Assembly: GCA_903929795.1 (NCBI GenBank)
Contig: CAIYWC010000097.1
Span: 62,001 to 126,000, forward strand
From: an uncultured Myxococcales bacterium
Lineage (GTDB): Bacteria > Myxococcota_A > UBA9042
Direction of reading: 5' to 3'
Length of the DNA: 64,000 nucleotides
The position numbers and the translations under genes are program-made. Positions 10,101-17,830 of this stretch are shown here, one piece after another. Under the pieces are notes generated by a model. It was given only the letters and a program-made list of their open reading frames with translations, had not been told where the DNA came from and did not search any database. The first letter of the stretch is position 1; every line of letters begins with the position of its first letter.

Positions 10101-10171
10101 TCTCTGATGCTTCCGGTTCCGGCAACTTCTACTTTGAGTTCGTCGAGCTGTTCTACGATCCCGGTCCGTAG
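7112..10171 (+). CDS. Giant Cys-rich repeat lipoprotein, tandem paralogue of the preceding gene
   Basis: A 1019-residue lipoprotein. The signal peptide ends in LTVAC, followed by an Ala/Asp-rich linker of about 130 residues, longer than in the upstream copy. Residues ~150-850 hold 14 units of the type CDDxNxCTxDxC, with CTxGDxC half-units between them. The C-terminal ~165 residues include DVSGWKLVQ, TIPAGTTIPAGGYLLLAR and FVELFYDPGP; these look like two edges of an LTD-like beta domain, with the usual N-terminal VSEI-type strand absent or moved to the end (VYISEF). It probably arose with the previous gene by tandem duplication and forms a two-gene operon with it (18-nt gap). Confidence 0.75.
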   Translation: MLLRNVLFSMLFLTVACGASKGSSGGDQTDALAVGTDAVLSDLPGDAVNDTAVAPDAVKDAAPDAQPDLQPDSGPDAATDIQQLEEWADVPDVSEPDVDALDAPDAVLPDAATADSADAEDGADAADVDDAQDVTAAVDVQPDVVVPNCLADGDCAKLTTQCGKGACLAGDCTVVLAEDGTPCDDGNLCTGNDACANGACAAATLNCDDANGCTTDSCDPAAGCQHDGLTGDLCNDGNACTIGDQCVGGTCTPSDTVVCDDGLVCTADSCDPASGCTTTNLDGTACNDGSLCTQTDTCSGGKCLGTNQKICTDDNPCTDDGCANNSGCVFLANSATCSDGSVCTTGDACANKACQPGTALACDDTNPCTDDSCDPGTGCKHVNNALGCSDGSECTLNDACAGGTCVGGAAKSCDDARTCSVDSCVPIGGCKHDLTACCTTVGECDDGNPCTDDSCSFQLGCVHTFNALGCEDGNACTTGDVCKLGTCTAGGPTPCDDLNGCTTDSCDPVTGCKHGANALACSDNDVCTVGDVCQDGGCKPGVALSCDDTRTCSVDTCDRVAGCTHDLTPCCANAAACNDSNVCTDDTCDFQTGCSNAANTATCTDGDACTVGDACAGKVCVSGSAAVCVDGNLCTSDACVKATGCSYTPLTDGAPCDDGKLCTIGDGCKSGVCTPTGAKNCDDSNPCTNDTCDPTQGCQHTGFVGPCSDSNACTTGEACNLAGLCAGGTPTNCDDGNACTDDSCPTTSGCVHLANSGTCTDGSLCTTESCAASSCTVTLTTNCNDNDVCTTDACAAATGLCSNAPISCDDSNPCTVDACNPASGCTHASATDGTSCGGAKTCKTGVCQAAGMDVSGWKLVQANSTLTYTIPAGTTIPAGGYLLLARASTQAEFSTHWNVTLGANVVFLQSTPNVGTGTTGFPEINGSETYTLEKSDSSLVEGPTIAEVSSGAQSIQRSNPAGAAGVAASWTVAADSTATPGSGQTTGKVNGVYISEFSDASGSGNFYFEFVELFYDPGP

Positions 10172-10173
10172 CG

Positions 10174-11880
10174 CTACGGCGCGTCCGGCTTGACCGCGTC
10201 GCTCGGCCGCATGTCGCACTTGGTCATCTTGCCGGGAATCGGCTTGTCCGGCACCGTGAAGCGCACCGTCGTCGCCTTGCAGCCCGCGCATTGCGGTCCC
10301 GGCTCGCAGCGGACCGTATGGTGCGAGCCCGCCTCCAGCGTCACTTTGGCCCAGCCTTCGCCGATCGGCGCGTTTTGGCCGTCCAGGTAGAGCGTCGAGT
10401 TGGCCGGAATCGAGCCGATCTGCCACGCGATCTGCGGCTTGACCTCCGGCGGCGCCACCACCACCGGCGTCTCCACCTTCGCCTCCGGAGTGACCGCGTG
10501 CAACGGCCGAAGCGGCGACTGGTGCTTCTTGGGCAGTTCAGCCGCCTCGAGCGGCGGCGCATGCAGCGGTTCCGCGTGCGTGTCCGTCAGCGAGGTCGGC
10601 AGCGGTGCGGGCGTCGGCTGCGCGTGAATCTGCGCTGGCCCGTTGGGCAGGTTGACCAGCGCACCTTCCGCGGGCAGCGGCTTGGGCTCGTCGGGCGGCG
10701 GCGGCGAATTCGGCAGGTGCAAGACGAACCAGAGCCCGGCCGAGACCGCCAGCAAGCCCGTCGCCAGGCCCGCCATGCCACCCAAGCGCTTGAGCTTGCG
10801 CATCCGCCGCGCCCGCGTCGTCCATTCGCGCAGCGCCGTCCGCGGCTCCTCGGCGTCGGGATCGATCGCCAGCGCGCGGTTCAGCGTGTCGATCGCCATC
10901 GCCAGCTTACCCGCCGCAGCCTGCTTCTGGCCCTCCGCGGTCAGCACCTGCACGACGGTCGGCTTCAGGTCAAACTGGAAGACTTCGGGCGCCTGCAAGA
11001 ACCGCATGAGCAAGCCGTTCGTGTCCGACATCCGAAATTGTTTCAAATAGTTGCTCAGCGCGCTCTGCACCGCCGGCATGTCGGCGTAGCGATCCGCCGG
11101 CCAGCGCGCCAGGCATTGGGCGATAATGTCGTCAAAATGCCGGTCCACGGCCGGATTGTGGCGTGATGGCAGGTCAAACTGGCCCTCCAGGATGAGCCGG
11201 AACAGCGCCTGCGGATTGCTCGCCACGAACGGCAGCCGCCGCGTCACCAGGAAATACAGCACCGTGCCCAGCGCGAAGATGTCGCAGCGGCCATCGAGCT
11301 TGCTGCCCTCGATCTGCTCCGGCGCCATGTGCGCCGGGGAGCCGACGATCGCGCCCGTCGTCGTCATCTGCTCCATGTCCATCGCCTGGGCGATGCCGAA
11401 GTCCATCAGCTTGATCTGGCCGTCGCGCGAGATCATCAGGTTGTCCGGCTTGATGTCGCGGTGGATCAGCCCCATCGCGTGCGCGTGCCCGAGCGCGCCC
11501 GCGATCGCGTGCCCGACGAGCGCGGCGGTCTGTGGCAGAAACGGCCCGTGATCATGGGTGAATTGCGTCAGCGTCTCGCCGTGAACGAACTCAGTGACCA
11601 AAAACGCCGCGGCATCGTCGCCGGCGGAGAAGTCGTACACGTCGACGATATTGCCGTGGTGCAGCTTGGCGATCGCCTGCGCTTCGCGGTTGAAGCGCGC
11701 CCGCGCGTCCGGCTTGGAGCCCAGGTGCGGGTGCATCACCTTGATCGCGACGTCGCGGTTGAGCACGCGATCCCGGCCGCGGTAGACTGTCGCCATACCG
11801 CCGTCGCCGACGCGTTCCAGGACCTCGTAGCGGTTGCCGTAAAGCTCAGTCAGGGGGTACTCATGTCGGCGGTCGCACAA
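10174..11880 (-). CDS. Serine/threonine protein kinase with single transmembrane segment and C-terminal PEGA-like region
   Basis: Hanks-type kinase. Catalytic domain ~20-275: glycine loop VGDGGMATVYRG, VAIKVM lysine, HRDIKPDN catalytic loop, DFG (MDFGIA), APE (MAPEQ). A tetratricopeptide-like helix pair (~335-385) precedes a transmembrane helix (~400-420), a proline-rich linker and a C-terminal beta domain (SIPANSTLYLDGQ) resembling PEGA. The last part is probably periplasmic, so this is likely a sensor kinase. The start is a problem: the in-frame choice is a TTG at 11880, while an ATG at 11864 reads MSTP and then stops. A -1 shift at the C5 run would fuse it to LTELYGNRYEVLERVG (see findings). 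It ends 2 nt from the convergent Cys-rich gene. Confidence 0.8.
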   Translation of the reverse strand: MCDRRHEYPLTELYGNRYEVLERVGDGGMATVYRGRDRVLNRDVAIKVMHPHLGSKPDARARFNREAQAIAKLHHGNIVDVYDFSAGDDAAAFLVTEFVHGETLTQFTHDHGPFLPQTAALVGHAIAGALGHAHAMGLIHRDIKPDNLMISRDGQIKLMDFGIAQAMDMEQMTTTGAIVGSPAHMAPEQIEGSKLDGRCDIFALGTVLYFLVTRRLPFVASNPQALFRLILEGQFDLPSRHNPAVDRHFDDIIAQCLARWPADRYADMPAVQSALSNYLKQFRMSDTNGLLMRFLQAPEVFQFDLKPTVVQVLTAEGQKQAAAGKLAMAIDTLNRALAIDPDAEEPRTALREWTTRARRMRKLKRLGGMAGLATGLLAVSAGLWFVLHLPNSPPPPDEPKPLPAEGALVNLPNGPAQIHAQPTPAPLPTSLTDTHAEPLHAPPLEAAELPKKHQSPLRPLHAVTPEAKVETPVVVAPPEVKPQIAWQIGSIPANSTLYLDGQNAPIGEGWAKVTLEAGSHHTVRCEPGPQCAGCKATTVRFTVPDKPIPGKMTKCDMRPSDAVKPDAP

Positions 11881-11929
11881 TCGCCGCTGGCCCAAGTGTA
11901 CACAGCTTTTCGCGGACCGTGCAGCGCCG

Positions 11930-13222
11930 CTATTTCCGCGCTGGCGCCGCGGGCAGAAACGCCTGGGCAGGCGGAACCGTGCGCGGCGGCACCGGCACGC
12001 TCGGCAGCGGGTGCGGCTGCGGCGGCGGCGCGGGCGTTGGCGCCTGCTGCGGCGCTTCCACGACCGGGTGGCCCGCGTGCTGCCAGGCGAAGATGCCTTC
12101 GTCCAGCACGGCTGTGTTCTTGAAGTGGCGCTTGCGCAGCTCGTCGACAATCACGCCGGACGCGTGGTGCGGGCAGGCGCAGTAGGCGATCACCCATGTT
12201 CCGTCATTGGGGATCTTGTCCAGCTCGCCCGGCTCGTAGTAGGGCACCGACACCGCGCCCGTGATGTGCAGCCGCAAGAAGTCCGACGGCGCGCGGGCGT
12301 CAACAATCACGATGCGCCGTTTGTTCTTCAGCGCGTCCGCGACCTCCTGCAGCGGCACCAGCCGGTCGTCTTTCATCTTCAAATCCGCGGGCTTGCCGTT
12401 TGGATTGATGACGATCGGCCCCGTCAGCTTGGGCGCCGCCTCCAGACCAGGCATGGGCGCGCTCGTCGGCGTCGCTGAAGCCGGCAGCTGCGGGTGCCAC
12501 GGCACCGGCGGTGACGGCGGGACAGTCGTCGCCATCGAGCGCAGATAGGCGATCGCGTCGTCGATCTGCTGGTCGGTCAGCTTGGCCACCCACGGGTCCA
12601 TCTTCGTCCCCGGCCGGCCTTTTTGGATAGCGTAGCGCAAGAAGCTGTCCTTCACCGACGCCAGCAGCTGCGGGTTGAACAGGTGCACAGCGGAGCCGCG
12701 CTGCGTCGACCAGCCATGGCAGGAGGCGCATTGCGTCATGTACACGTTCTGGCCGCGCCCTACAGCGCCGACGTTCGGCTTCTCGGCCAGCAGCACGGTC
12801 GGCGGCGCGGGCTGCGGCGGTGCCACGCGGCGCGTGTAGCCGATGATGGTGTCGATCTCCGCGGCTGAAAGCGGGCCGCCGACCTCCTGGGCGTACGCGG
12901 CCATGGCTGTGCCGGGCCGACCGCGGGCGATGGACGTGCGCAGGAATTGCGTGCTCGCCGTTTCCCGAAACGTCCGCGACACCAGCGACGGCGCGTTGTC
13001 CGCGGCGTATCCTTCCGCGTTCTTGCCGTGGCAGAGCGCGCAGTATTTCAGGAACAATTGCTGGCCCTTGACAGCTTCTGCCAAGGTCGGAGCGTCGGCC
13101 GGCGAGGCGACTTCCGGCAGGTCGACGGCGTCACCGCCGCGCGCATCCGCGCCCCCAGAGGCCGGCGCATGGCCGCAAGCAACCGTGGTCAAGAGCGCAA
13201 ACAGGAGCGGGAGACGAGACAT
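11930..13222 (-). CDS. Diheme cytochrome c-rhodanese fusion lipoprotein
   Basis: A 430-residue lipoprotein; MSRLPLLFALLTTVAC supplies the signal and lipobox. Two class I cytochrome c domains follow, each with CxxCH and a distal-Met-type C-terminus: CALCH (~residue 55-60, with RGRPGTAMAAY) and CASCH (~150, with KGRPGTKMDPW). After a proline-rich linker comes a rhodanese domain (~260-370) with the active-site loop in YCACPHHASG and the typical VDAR strand. The tail is Pro/Ala-rich. It is probably an extracytoplasmic electron-carrying protein acting on sulfur species, for example thiosulfate or persulfide; this is inferred from domain content. It lies 50 nt upstream of the kinase gene on the same strand. 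Confidence 0.8.
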   Translation of the reverse strand: MSRLPLLFALLTTVACGHAPASGGADARGGDAVDLPEVASPADAPTLAEAVKGQQLFLKYCALCHGKNAEGYAADNAPSLVSRTFRETASTQFLRTSIARGRPGTAMAAYAQEVGGPLSAAEIDTIIGYTRRVAPPQPAPPTVLLAEKPNVGAVGRGQNVYMTQCASCHGWSTQRGSAVHLFNPQLLASVKDSFLRYAIQKGRPGTKMDPWVAKLTDQQIDDAIAYLRSMATTVPPSPPVPWHPQLPASATPTSAPMPGLEAAPKLTGPIVINPNGKPADLKMKDDRLVPLQEVADALKNKRRIVIVDARAPSDFLRLHITGAVSVPYYEPGELDKIPNDGTWVIAYCACPHHASGVIVDELRKRHFKNTAVLDEGIFAWQHAGHPVVEAPQQAPTPAPPPQPHPLPSVPVPPRTVPPAQAFLPAAPARK

Positions 13223-13381
13223 GCGATCCTCAGCGGGCCTTTGCCCCGGCGCGAGAATCCACTGAGTCGCGCCTGCGTGCAAGCCTCAAGTCGGAAACAG
13301 GTCCGGGAAGATGCCAAAAACGGCCGCGCTGCGCACTTTGCCGCCAGGCGATCGCCGGCGCGAGGCTGGTTTTCCCAGACC

Positions 13382-14920
13382 TCAGAGCGATTCCGCCTCG
13401 TGGACGTAGTGCGGCTGGCCGCGCGGCGTCGCCCAGCGCTGGAACAGCGCCATCTCAAACGGATCGGCGCGGTGGACGCGCTCCATCAGGAAGTCGAAGA
13501 TGCCCATGTGTTTTTGGCAATACGTGCTGTCTGCCATGCGGCCGTGGATGCTGCCTTGCTCGCAGTAGTTGTGCACCGGGCAGACGCCGCACCACGGCTT
13601 GTAGACGCAGGTGCTGCAGCCGGGCTGGCCTTCCAGCGTGGAGGCCATGACCATGGAGCGCACCGTCGGGCTGCTGACGACGTCGCGGTAGTGGCTCGAG
13701 TCGGCGCCGTCGCCTTTGCCGTGGACGTTGCCGATCTGGAAGCAGTCGTCGCCGCTGCGGTCGACCATGCGGCCTTCGTCGCACGTGAACAGGCGGCCGT
13801 CGTGGCCATATGCCAACTGGCCGATGCCGGCGCCGCACGGGCTGCGGATGTCCAGGTAGTTCGGCTCGACATTGCCGAGGATTTTGCTGAACAAAAGCGC
13901 GGCGGTGCGCTCGACCATGTCATTGCCACCGCGGTTCATCTCCACGATATGCAGAAACGTCTGGCGGTAGAACGCCAGAAAATCCTCCATCGTGTAGCCC
14001 AGCCGCGAGCGGATCGTCGCACCCCAGCCGAACGGGTCGAGGTTGCGCAAGAAGATGCTCTTGCAGCCCAACGCCGCGTAGTGATTGACCAATTCATTAC
14101 CGCGTGCCAGCGTTTGCCGCGTGATCGTCGGCAGCGCCTCGATGTGGTACAGGTGGGGATCCATGCCAGCAGTCACGTAGTGCTGGTTGATGCGCCTGAT
14201 CCAATCCACGGTCGTGTCGTGCGATTTGCCGTCCTTCCAGATGCGCTGGCCGTCGTGCAGATCCGCCGGGCCGTCCAGCGACGTGCAGATTTGCACGCGG
14301 CGATCGATCAGGTACGCCAGCTTCTCCTCGTCCATCAGCGTCAGGTTCGTCACCAGCGCGAACATCAGCGACTTGCCGGCCAGTGCATTTTTTTGCCGCG
14401 CGTATTCGATGATGTGCTCGACGATTGGCCAGTTTGCCAGCGGCTCGCCGCCCTGGAACTCAATCGTCAGGCTGGGCGACGTCGTCTCAAAGGCAAAATC
14501 GACGCAGCGTTCCGCCGTCTCGATGCTCATGTCCACGTCCGGCGCGTCCATCCGCGCCCGGGAAGCGTGACAATACTGGCACGTGTGGTTGCAGCGCAGC
14601 GTCACGACGAAGATGTGCAGGCTCGGGCCGGCGCGCAAAAACCGGTATTTTTCCTGCAGCCGCGCGGTGATGGCTTCGCGATCCAGCTCGCGTGCCAGGA
14701 AGTTGTGGTCCTTCAGCCGCGCCCGCAGCGGGCTGTCGTTGGCCACGTCGCCCTTGAGAACCGCCTGATATTCGTCGTTTTCCAGGAACAGGTGATCGCC
14801 AAAATCGTTGGAGAGGAGCACGGCGCCGTCGACGGTGCGCTGGCGAAACGGCAGCAGATCCAAGATCTTCTGGCCGCGGACGGACAGCGACTGAATGGGC
14901 AGATGCGTGTGGTGGCTCAT
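13382..14920 (-). CDS. hxsB: HxsB-like radical SAM/SPASM peptide maturase
   Basis: A 512-residue radical SAM enzyme. The ATG overlaps the stop of the upstream radical SAM gene (ATGA), so the two are translationally coupled. The N-terminal ~95 residues (LLPFRQRTVDGAVLLSNDFG, then HLFLENDEY) match the leader domain of His-Xaa-Ser-system maturase HxsB. The radical SAM core has the cluster motif CNHTCQYC (C110, C114, C117) and the SAM-binding GGEPL. The C-terminal SPASM region contains CGAG, FTCDEG, GCSTCVYKPWCGVCP and a final YC, enough for two auxiliary iron-sulfur clusters. Such enzymes modify ribosomal peptides. No HxsA-type substrate or HxsD was recognised nearby, so family membership is likely but substrate is unknown. 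Confidence 0.65.
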   Translation of the reverse strand: MSHHTHLPIQSLSVRGQKILDLLPFRQRTVDGAVLLSNDFGDHLFLENDEYQAVLKGDVANDSPLRARLKDHNFLARELDREAITARLQEKYRFLRAGPSLHIFVVTLRCNHTCQYCHASRARMDAPDVDMSIETAERCVDFAFETTSPSLTIEFQGGEPLANWPIVEHIIEYARQKNALAGKSLMFALVTNLTLMDEEKLAYLIDRRVQICTSLDGPADLHDGQRIWKDGKSHDTTVDWIRRINQHYVTAGMDPHLYHIEALPTITRQTLARGNELVNHYAALGCKSIFLRNLDPFGWGATIRSRLGYTMEDFLAFYRQTFLHIVEMNRGGNDMVERTAALLFSKILGNVEPNYLDIRSPCGAGIGQLAYGHDGRLFTCDEGRMVDRSGDDCFQIGNVHGKGDGADSSHYRDVVSSPTVRSMVMASTLEGQPGCSTCVYKPWCGVCPVHNYCEQGSIHGRMADSTYCQKHMGIFDFLMERVHRADPFEMALFQRWATPRGQPHYVHEAESL

Positions 14921-15990
14921 GGCGTGTCCTGGCGGGAAAGCGGCGTGCTGCGTGAAGGCGGCGGATCGGTGCGCGGGACGAATTCGTCCCAGCCGAAGCG
15001 GTCGGGGTATTCGTGCCACGGGCCTTCGCACGCAAGCTGCCAGGTGCAGACTTCGCACGGCGGGCCGTGGGCCTTGCCCTGTTCAAGCCGGTAGCGCGCG
15101 TAGTCGCCGATCTTGACGTCGCCGTCGTACACCGTCGTGTCCGGCAGCCCGGGCTCCACGGCGGCCCATTCGCGGCCGCGCAGAAAGCAAAATGGCACGG
15201 CTTCCGTCACCGTGCTGCGCCCCGCCGCGCGCACCACATCCAGCGCCAACGGCAGGTGTCTCTGCACGTCGCGGTAGCGCGGCACGGTCTGGTCCCACGT
15301 CTTGGCCGCTGTGCCCAGCGCGTGGACAAACGCAAACTGCACTTGCCAGACGCCCAGATGCACCAAAAGCTGAGCGATGTCGCGCAGATGGGTCACGTTC
15401 ATGCGCGTGATCACCGTTTGGCTCAGCACTTTCTGGTTGAGCTTCTGCAGGTTGCGCAGGCCCTGAATCACTTGGTTGTATGCACCCTTGGCGCCCACCA
15501 GCCCGTCGTGCAGCGGCGCGATGTGGCCATGCAGAGAGGGGTTGAACTCGGTCGCGCCGGCCTCGACCAGCGCCTCGCAGTAGCTCATGTACGCCAGCCG
15601 CCGGCCGTTGGTCTGCACCTGAATCAGCTTGTAACCCAAGGACTTCGCCGCGCGGATAATCTCCGGCACGTCGTCGCGGATCGTGATCTCGCCGCCGGTC
15701 AGCAGCAGGCCATCGCAGGTCGCACGCGCCGCTTCCAGCCGTTGGATCGCCTCGGCCGTCGTCAGGTCAGCCACGTAATCGCGCTTGTCGCCCTGGACGC
15801 AAAACGTGCACCGGTTGTTGCAGCGAAAACCGAGCTTCAGGTCGAGCTTGTAGGCGCGTTCCACGCCTTCGGTCATCAGCGCCGGAAAGATGGTCTGGCC
15901 CGCGTCGTTGCGCGCCGCTTCGGCGGGCACAGGCTCGTGCGCGCACGCGTCCTGCACGACGCGCGGAGGTTGCTGACTTTCGCGCACCAT
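14917..15990 (-). CDS. Radical SAM protein, partner of the HxsB-like maturase
   Basis: A 357-residue radical SAM enzyme with the cluster motif CNNRCTFC (C57, C61, C64), a SAM-binding GGEITIRDD and a C-terminal CEVCTWQLACEG pair followed by PWHEYPDRFGWDEF. This tail (C-x2-C-x5-C, then a WxEY-type motif) is seen in radical SAM proteins with a single auxiliary cluster. The gene is first in a two-gene unit; its TGA overlaps the ATG of the HxsB-like gene. That coupling suggests both act on one substrate, or that this protein plays the role HxsC plays in Hxs loci. HxsC identity cannot be claimed from the sequence. The start Met is the first in frame after a 119-nt intergenic stretch. Confidence 0.7.
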   Translation of the reverse strand: MVRESQQPPRVVQDACAHEPVPAEAARNDAGQTIFPALMTEGVERAYKLDLKLGFRCNNRCTFCVQGDKRDYVADLTTAEAIQRLEAARATCDGLLLTGGEITIRDDVPEIIRAAKSLGYKLIQVQTNGRRLAYMSYCEALVEAGATEFNPSLHGHIAPLHDGLVGAKGAYNQVIQGLRNLQKLNQKVLSQTVITRMNVTHLRDIAQLLVHLGVWQVQFAFVHALGTAAKTWDQTVPRYRDVQRHLPLALDVVRAAGRSTVTEAVPFCFLRGREWAAVEPGLPDTTVYDGDVKIGDYARYRLEQGKAHGPPCEVCTWQLACEGPWHEYPDRFGWDEFVPRTDPPPSRSTPLSRQDTP

Positions 15991-16109
15991 GAGGCCTCCC
16001 GACAGACGCCGCCGTCAGTCCAGTCGGGCACTCTAGCAGTCGGGGCGCTGGGACTCGACCCGGAACTGTCACGCACGTGTCACGCGCGACGCCTGCGGGT
16101 GCTGCTGCG

Positions 16110-17687
16110 CTAGGGGCAGGTCGCGGTCGTGCAGGCGTTCTTGGCGGCTGCCCACGCGGCGATCGTCGCCTTGTCCGCGGCGCTGAGCGAGCCGCCCTGC
16201 GGCATGGAGCCGGACTGCACGTAGCTGTTGATCGACGCGTAGTTCGACGCCGACGAGCAGCCGTTGCCGAACGCGTGGCCGTGGCAGCCGTTGCAGTTGT
16301 TTTGGAAAATCGCCTGGACGTCCGCGTAGGTCGTGCACGTCTTGGCCGGGCAATCGCCGGGGCAGTTGGCCGTCGTCTCCGCTGGAGCCTCGCAGACGCC
16401 GTTGCCGCAGACCGGCGGTGGTGGCGGGCAGTCGCCGGGGCAGTTCGCGGTGGTCTCGCCCGCGTCGCACACGCCGTTGCCGCAGGTCGACGGCCCCGCT
16501 GAGCAGTTGGCGTTCTTGATGCACGTTTCGAGGTTGTTCAGGTTGGTCTTGGTCTTGTTGCTCTTGCCGGCGAGACACGCGTTGATGCAGGCCGTGTCGC
16601 CGGTGGCGCATTTCTGCTCGCATTCCAGGGTGCCGCGGCAGCTGGTGCTGTTGACGCAGGCGTTGGCCTGATTCTGGCAGTTGCTCAGGACGCACGTGTT
16701 GAACGTGCCGCAGTCGATCGGGCAGTTGTTGGCGTTCTCGCCAGTATCGCATTTCAGGTTGCCACAGGTGGCGGGCGTCGGACCGGGGCTGATCGCGTCG
16801 GGACCCGGGCCGACCGTGTCAGGGCCTGGGCCGATGGTGTCGGGGCCGGGGCCAACGGTGTCGGGACCGGGGCCGATGGTGTCGGGACCGGGGCCGATGG
16901 TGTCGGGACCGGGGCCCACCGTGTCGTCGACGATGGTGTCGAGGGTCCCGGCGTCCGGCTGGGTGGTGCCGGCATCGGCGCCCGGGCACTGGTTCGGCGT
17001 GCACGTATTCTTGCCGGCAGCCCATGCTGCGACCGTCGCCTTGTCCGCCGCGCCCAGACCGCCGCCCGGAGGCATCACGCCGGCCGAAACGTATTGCGCA
17101 ATCTGCGGATAGTTCGCCGCGGAGGTGCAGCCGTTGCCGAACGTGTGCCCGTGGCAGCCGTTGCAGTTGTTGGCGAAGATCGCCTGGACGTCCTGGTACG
17201 TGGTGCAATTTGTGGTCACCACAGGCGTGTCGGTAGCCTGGATCGCGTCCGTGCCCGCGGTGGTGTCGTCGACGGTCGCGTCCAGATCAGTCGCGTCGAA
17301 TTCCGCTGCGTCAACGCCCGTCGCCGCGTCGGTGCCCACGGCTGCGTCGGAACCGCTGACCGCATCCTGACCGCCGCTCGCGTCCGCGCCAGCCGCGACG
17401 CATGTCGCCATGGCCGCGGACTGCTGGCACTTTTGGCCCATGCCGCACGTGGCCTCGACGATCCATGTGCCCGCGGGCGTGCACGCGAGGACGTCCTGGC
17501 CGACGCAGACGTTCGTCGCGGTCGCGGGAACGCAAACGCCGCCGACGGTGGGCGTGCCGCTGCCGTTGGTGCCAAGAGGGGCGCCGGTGACGCTGTCGGA
17601 GCCGCACGCCGTCAGCGACAACGCCGCGACAGCCAGAGGCAGCAGGAAGAAACGGGCAGAACGGTGCAGGGGCGCAAAGGCAGACAT
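16110..17687 (-). CDS. Lipoprotein with two cytochrome c-like modules, Cys-rich repeats and a GPGPDT linker
   Basis: A 525-residue lipoprotein (MSAFAPLHRSARFF..., lipobox SLTAC; an earlier Met gives no signal). Order: Cys-rich N-terminal domain, Ala/Asp-rich linker, cytochrome c-like module 1 (CNGCH with downstream MPPGG, ~195-265), a 7-residue tandem repeat, a Cys-rich segment with CGNGVCDAGETTANCPGDC-type units, and module 2 (CNGCH with MPQGG) at the C-terminus. The two heme modules are close copies: YxDVQAIFxNNCNGCHGH appears in both. The protein should bind two c-type hemes outside the cytoplasm and is probably surface exposed. It sits 119 nt upstream of the radical SAM pair on the same strand; whether they are related is unknown. 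Confidence 0.7.
   Translation of the reverse strand: MSAFAPLHRSARFFLLPLAVAALSLTACGSDSVTGAPLGTNGSGTPTVGGVCVPATATNVCVGQDVLACTPAGTWIVEATCGMGQKCQQSAAMATCVAAGADASGGQDAVSGSDAAVGTDAATGVDAAEFDATDLDATVDDTTAGTDAIQATDTPVVTTNCTTYQDVQAIFANNCNGCHGHTFGNGCTSAANYPQIAQYVSAGVMPPGGGLGAADKATVAAWAAGKNTCTPNQCPGADAGTTQPDAGTLDTIVDDTVGPGPDTIGPGPDTIGPGPDTVGPGPDTIGPGPDTVGPGPDAISPGPTPATCGNLKCDTGENANNCPIDCGTFNTCVLSNCQNQANACVNSTSCRGTLECEQKCATGDTACINACLAGKSNKTKTNLNNLETCIKNANCSAGPSTCGNGVCDAGETTANCPGDCPPPPPVCGNGVCEAPAETTANCPGDCPAKTCTTYADVQAIFQNNCNGCHGHAFGNGCSSASNYASINSYVQSGSMPQGGSLSAADKATIAAWAAAKNACTTATCP
16779..16919 (-). repeat. 21-nt in-frame tandem repeat (VGPGPDT/IGPGPDT)
   Basis: Inside the cytochrome c-like lipoprotein gene, six 21-nt units encode (V/I)GPGPD(T/A), followed by a partial ISPGP unit. 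They form a flexible proline-rich linker between the first heme module and the Cys-rich part. Units differ mainly at third bases, so the array is not perfectly homogenised, but length variation between strains is likely. Confidence 0.85.
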
Positions 17688-17807
17688 CGAAACTCCTGGC
17701 GCGGCAGGCAGGGAGACCGCGCGCAATGCAACGGGAGGTGCTGAGCGCTCATGCGAACACCCAGACACTGCCGAGTGTGGAAAAAAAGTCACACCAACGC
17801 AAGGGAT

Positions 17808-17830
17808 CGATTGCCATCTGTAAGCAATCG
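17808..17830. promoter_or_regulatory. Inverted repeat in divergent promoter region
   Basis: CGATTGC and GCAATCG form a perfect 7-bp inverted repeat with a 9-nt spacer. The site lies in the 254-nt gap between the divergent cytochrome c-like lipoprotein and PilT-like genes. There is no T-tract, so an operator is more likely than a terminator. Nothing else is recognisable in this gap apart from an A7 run at 17781. Confidence 0.3.

Noticed and set aside
6707..10426. Very long antisense open frame (>1200 codons) opposite the second Cys-rich lipoprotein gene
   Set aside because: It results from the GC-rich codon pattern of the Cys-rich repeats. The translation is an Ala/Val/Arg-rich repeat with no domain, while the plus strand has a lipobox, repeats and an LTD-like end.
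12947..15094. Long plus-strand open frame opposite the cytochrome-rhodanese and HxsB-like genes
   Set aside because: No domain and Arg/Ala/His-rich; the minus strand has CxxCH and radical SAM motifs.
16010..16090. Possible fourth copy of the structured intergenic element (shares CAGTCCAGTC and TCACGCACG with copy C)
   Set aside because: No GCGTG-N12-CACGC hairpin and only short matches, probably chance in GC-rich DNA.
16779..16919. Possible CRISPR or satellite repeat
   Set aside because: 21-nt units are in frame and encode (V/I)GPGPDT without spacers.
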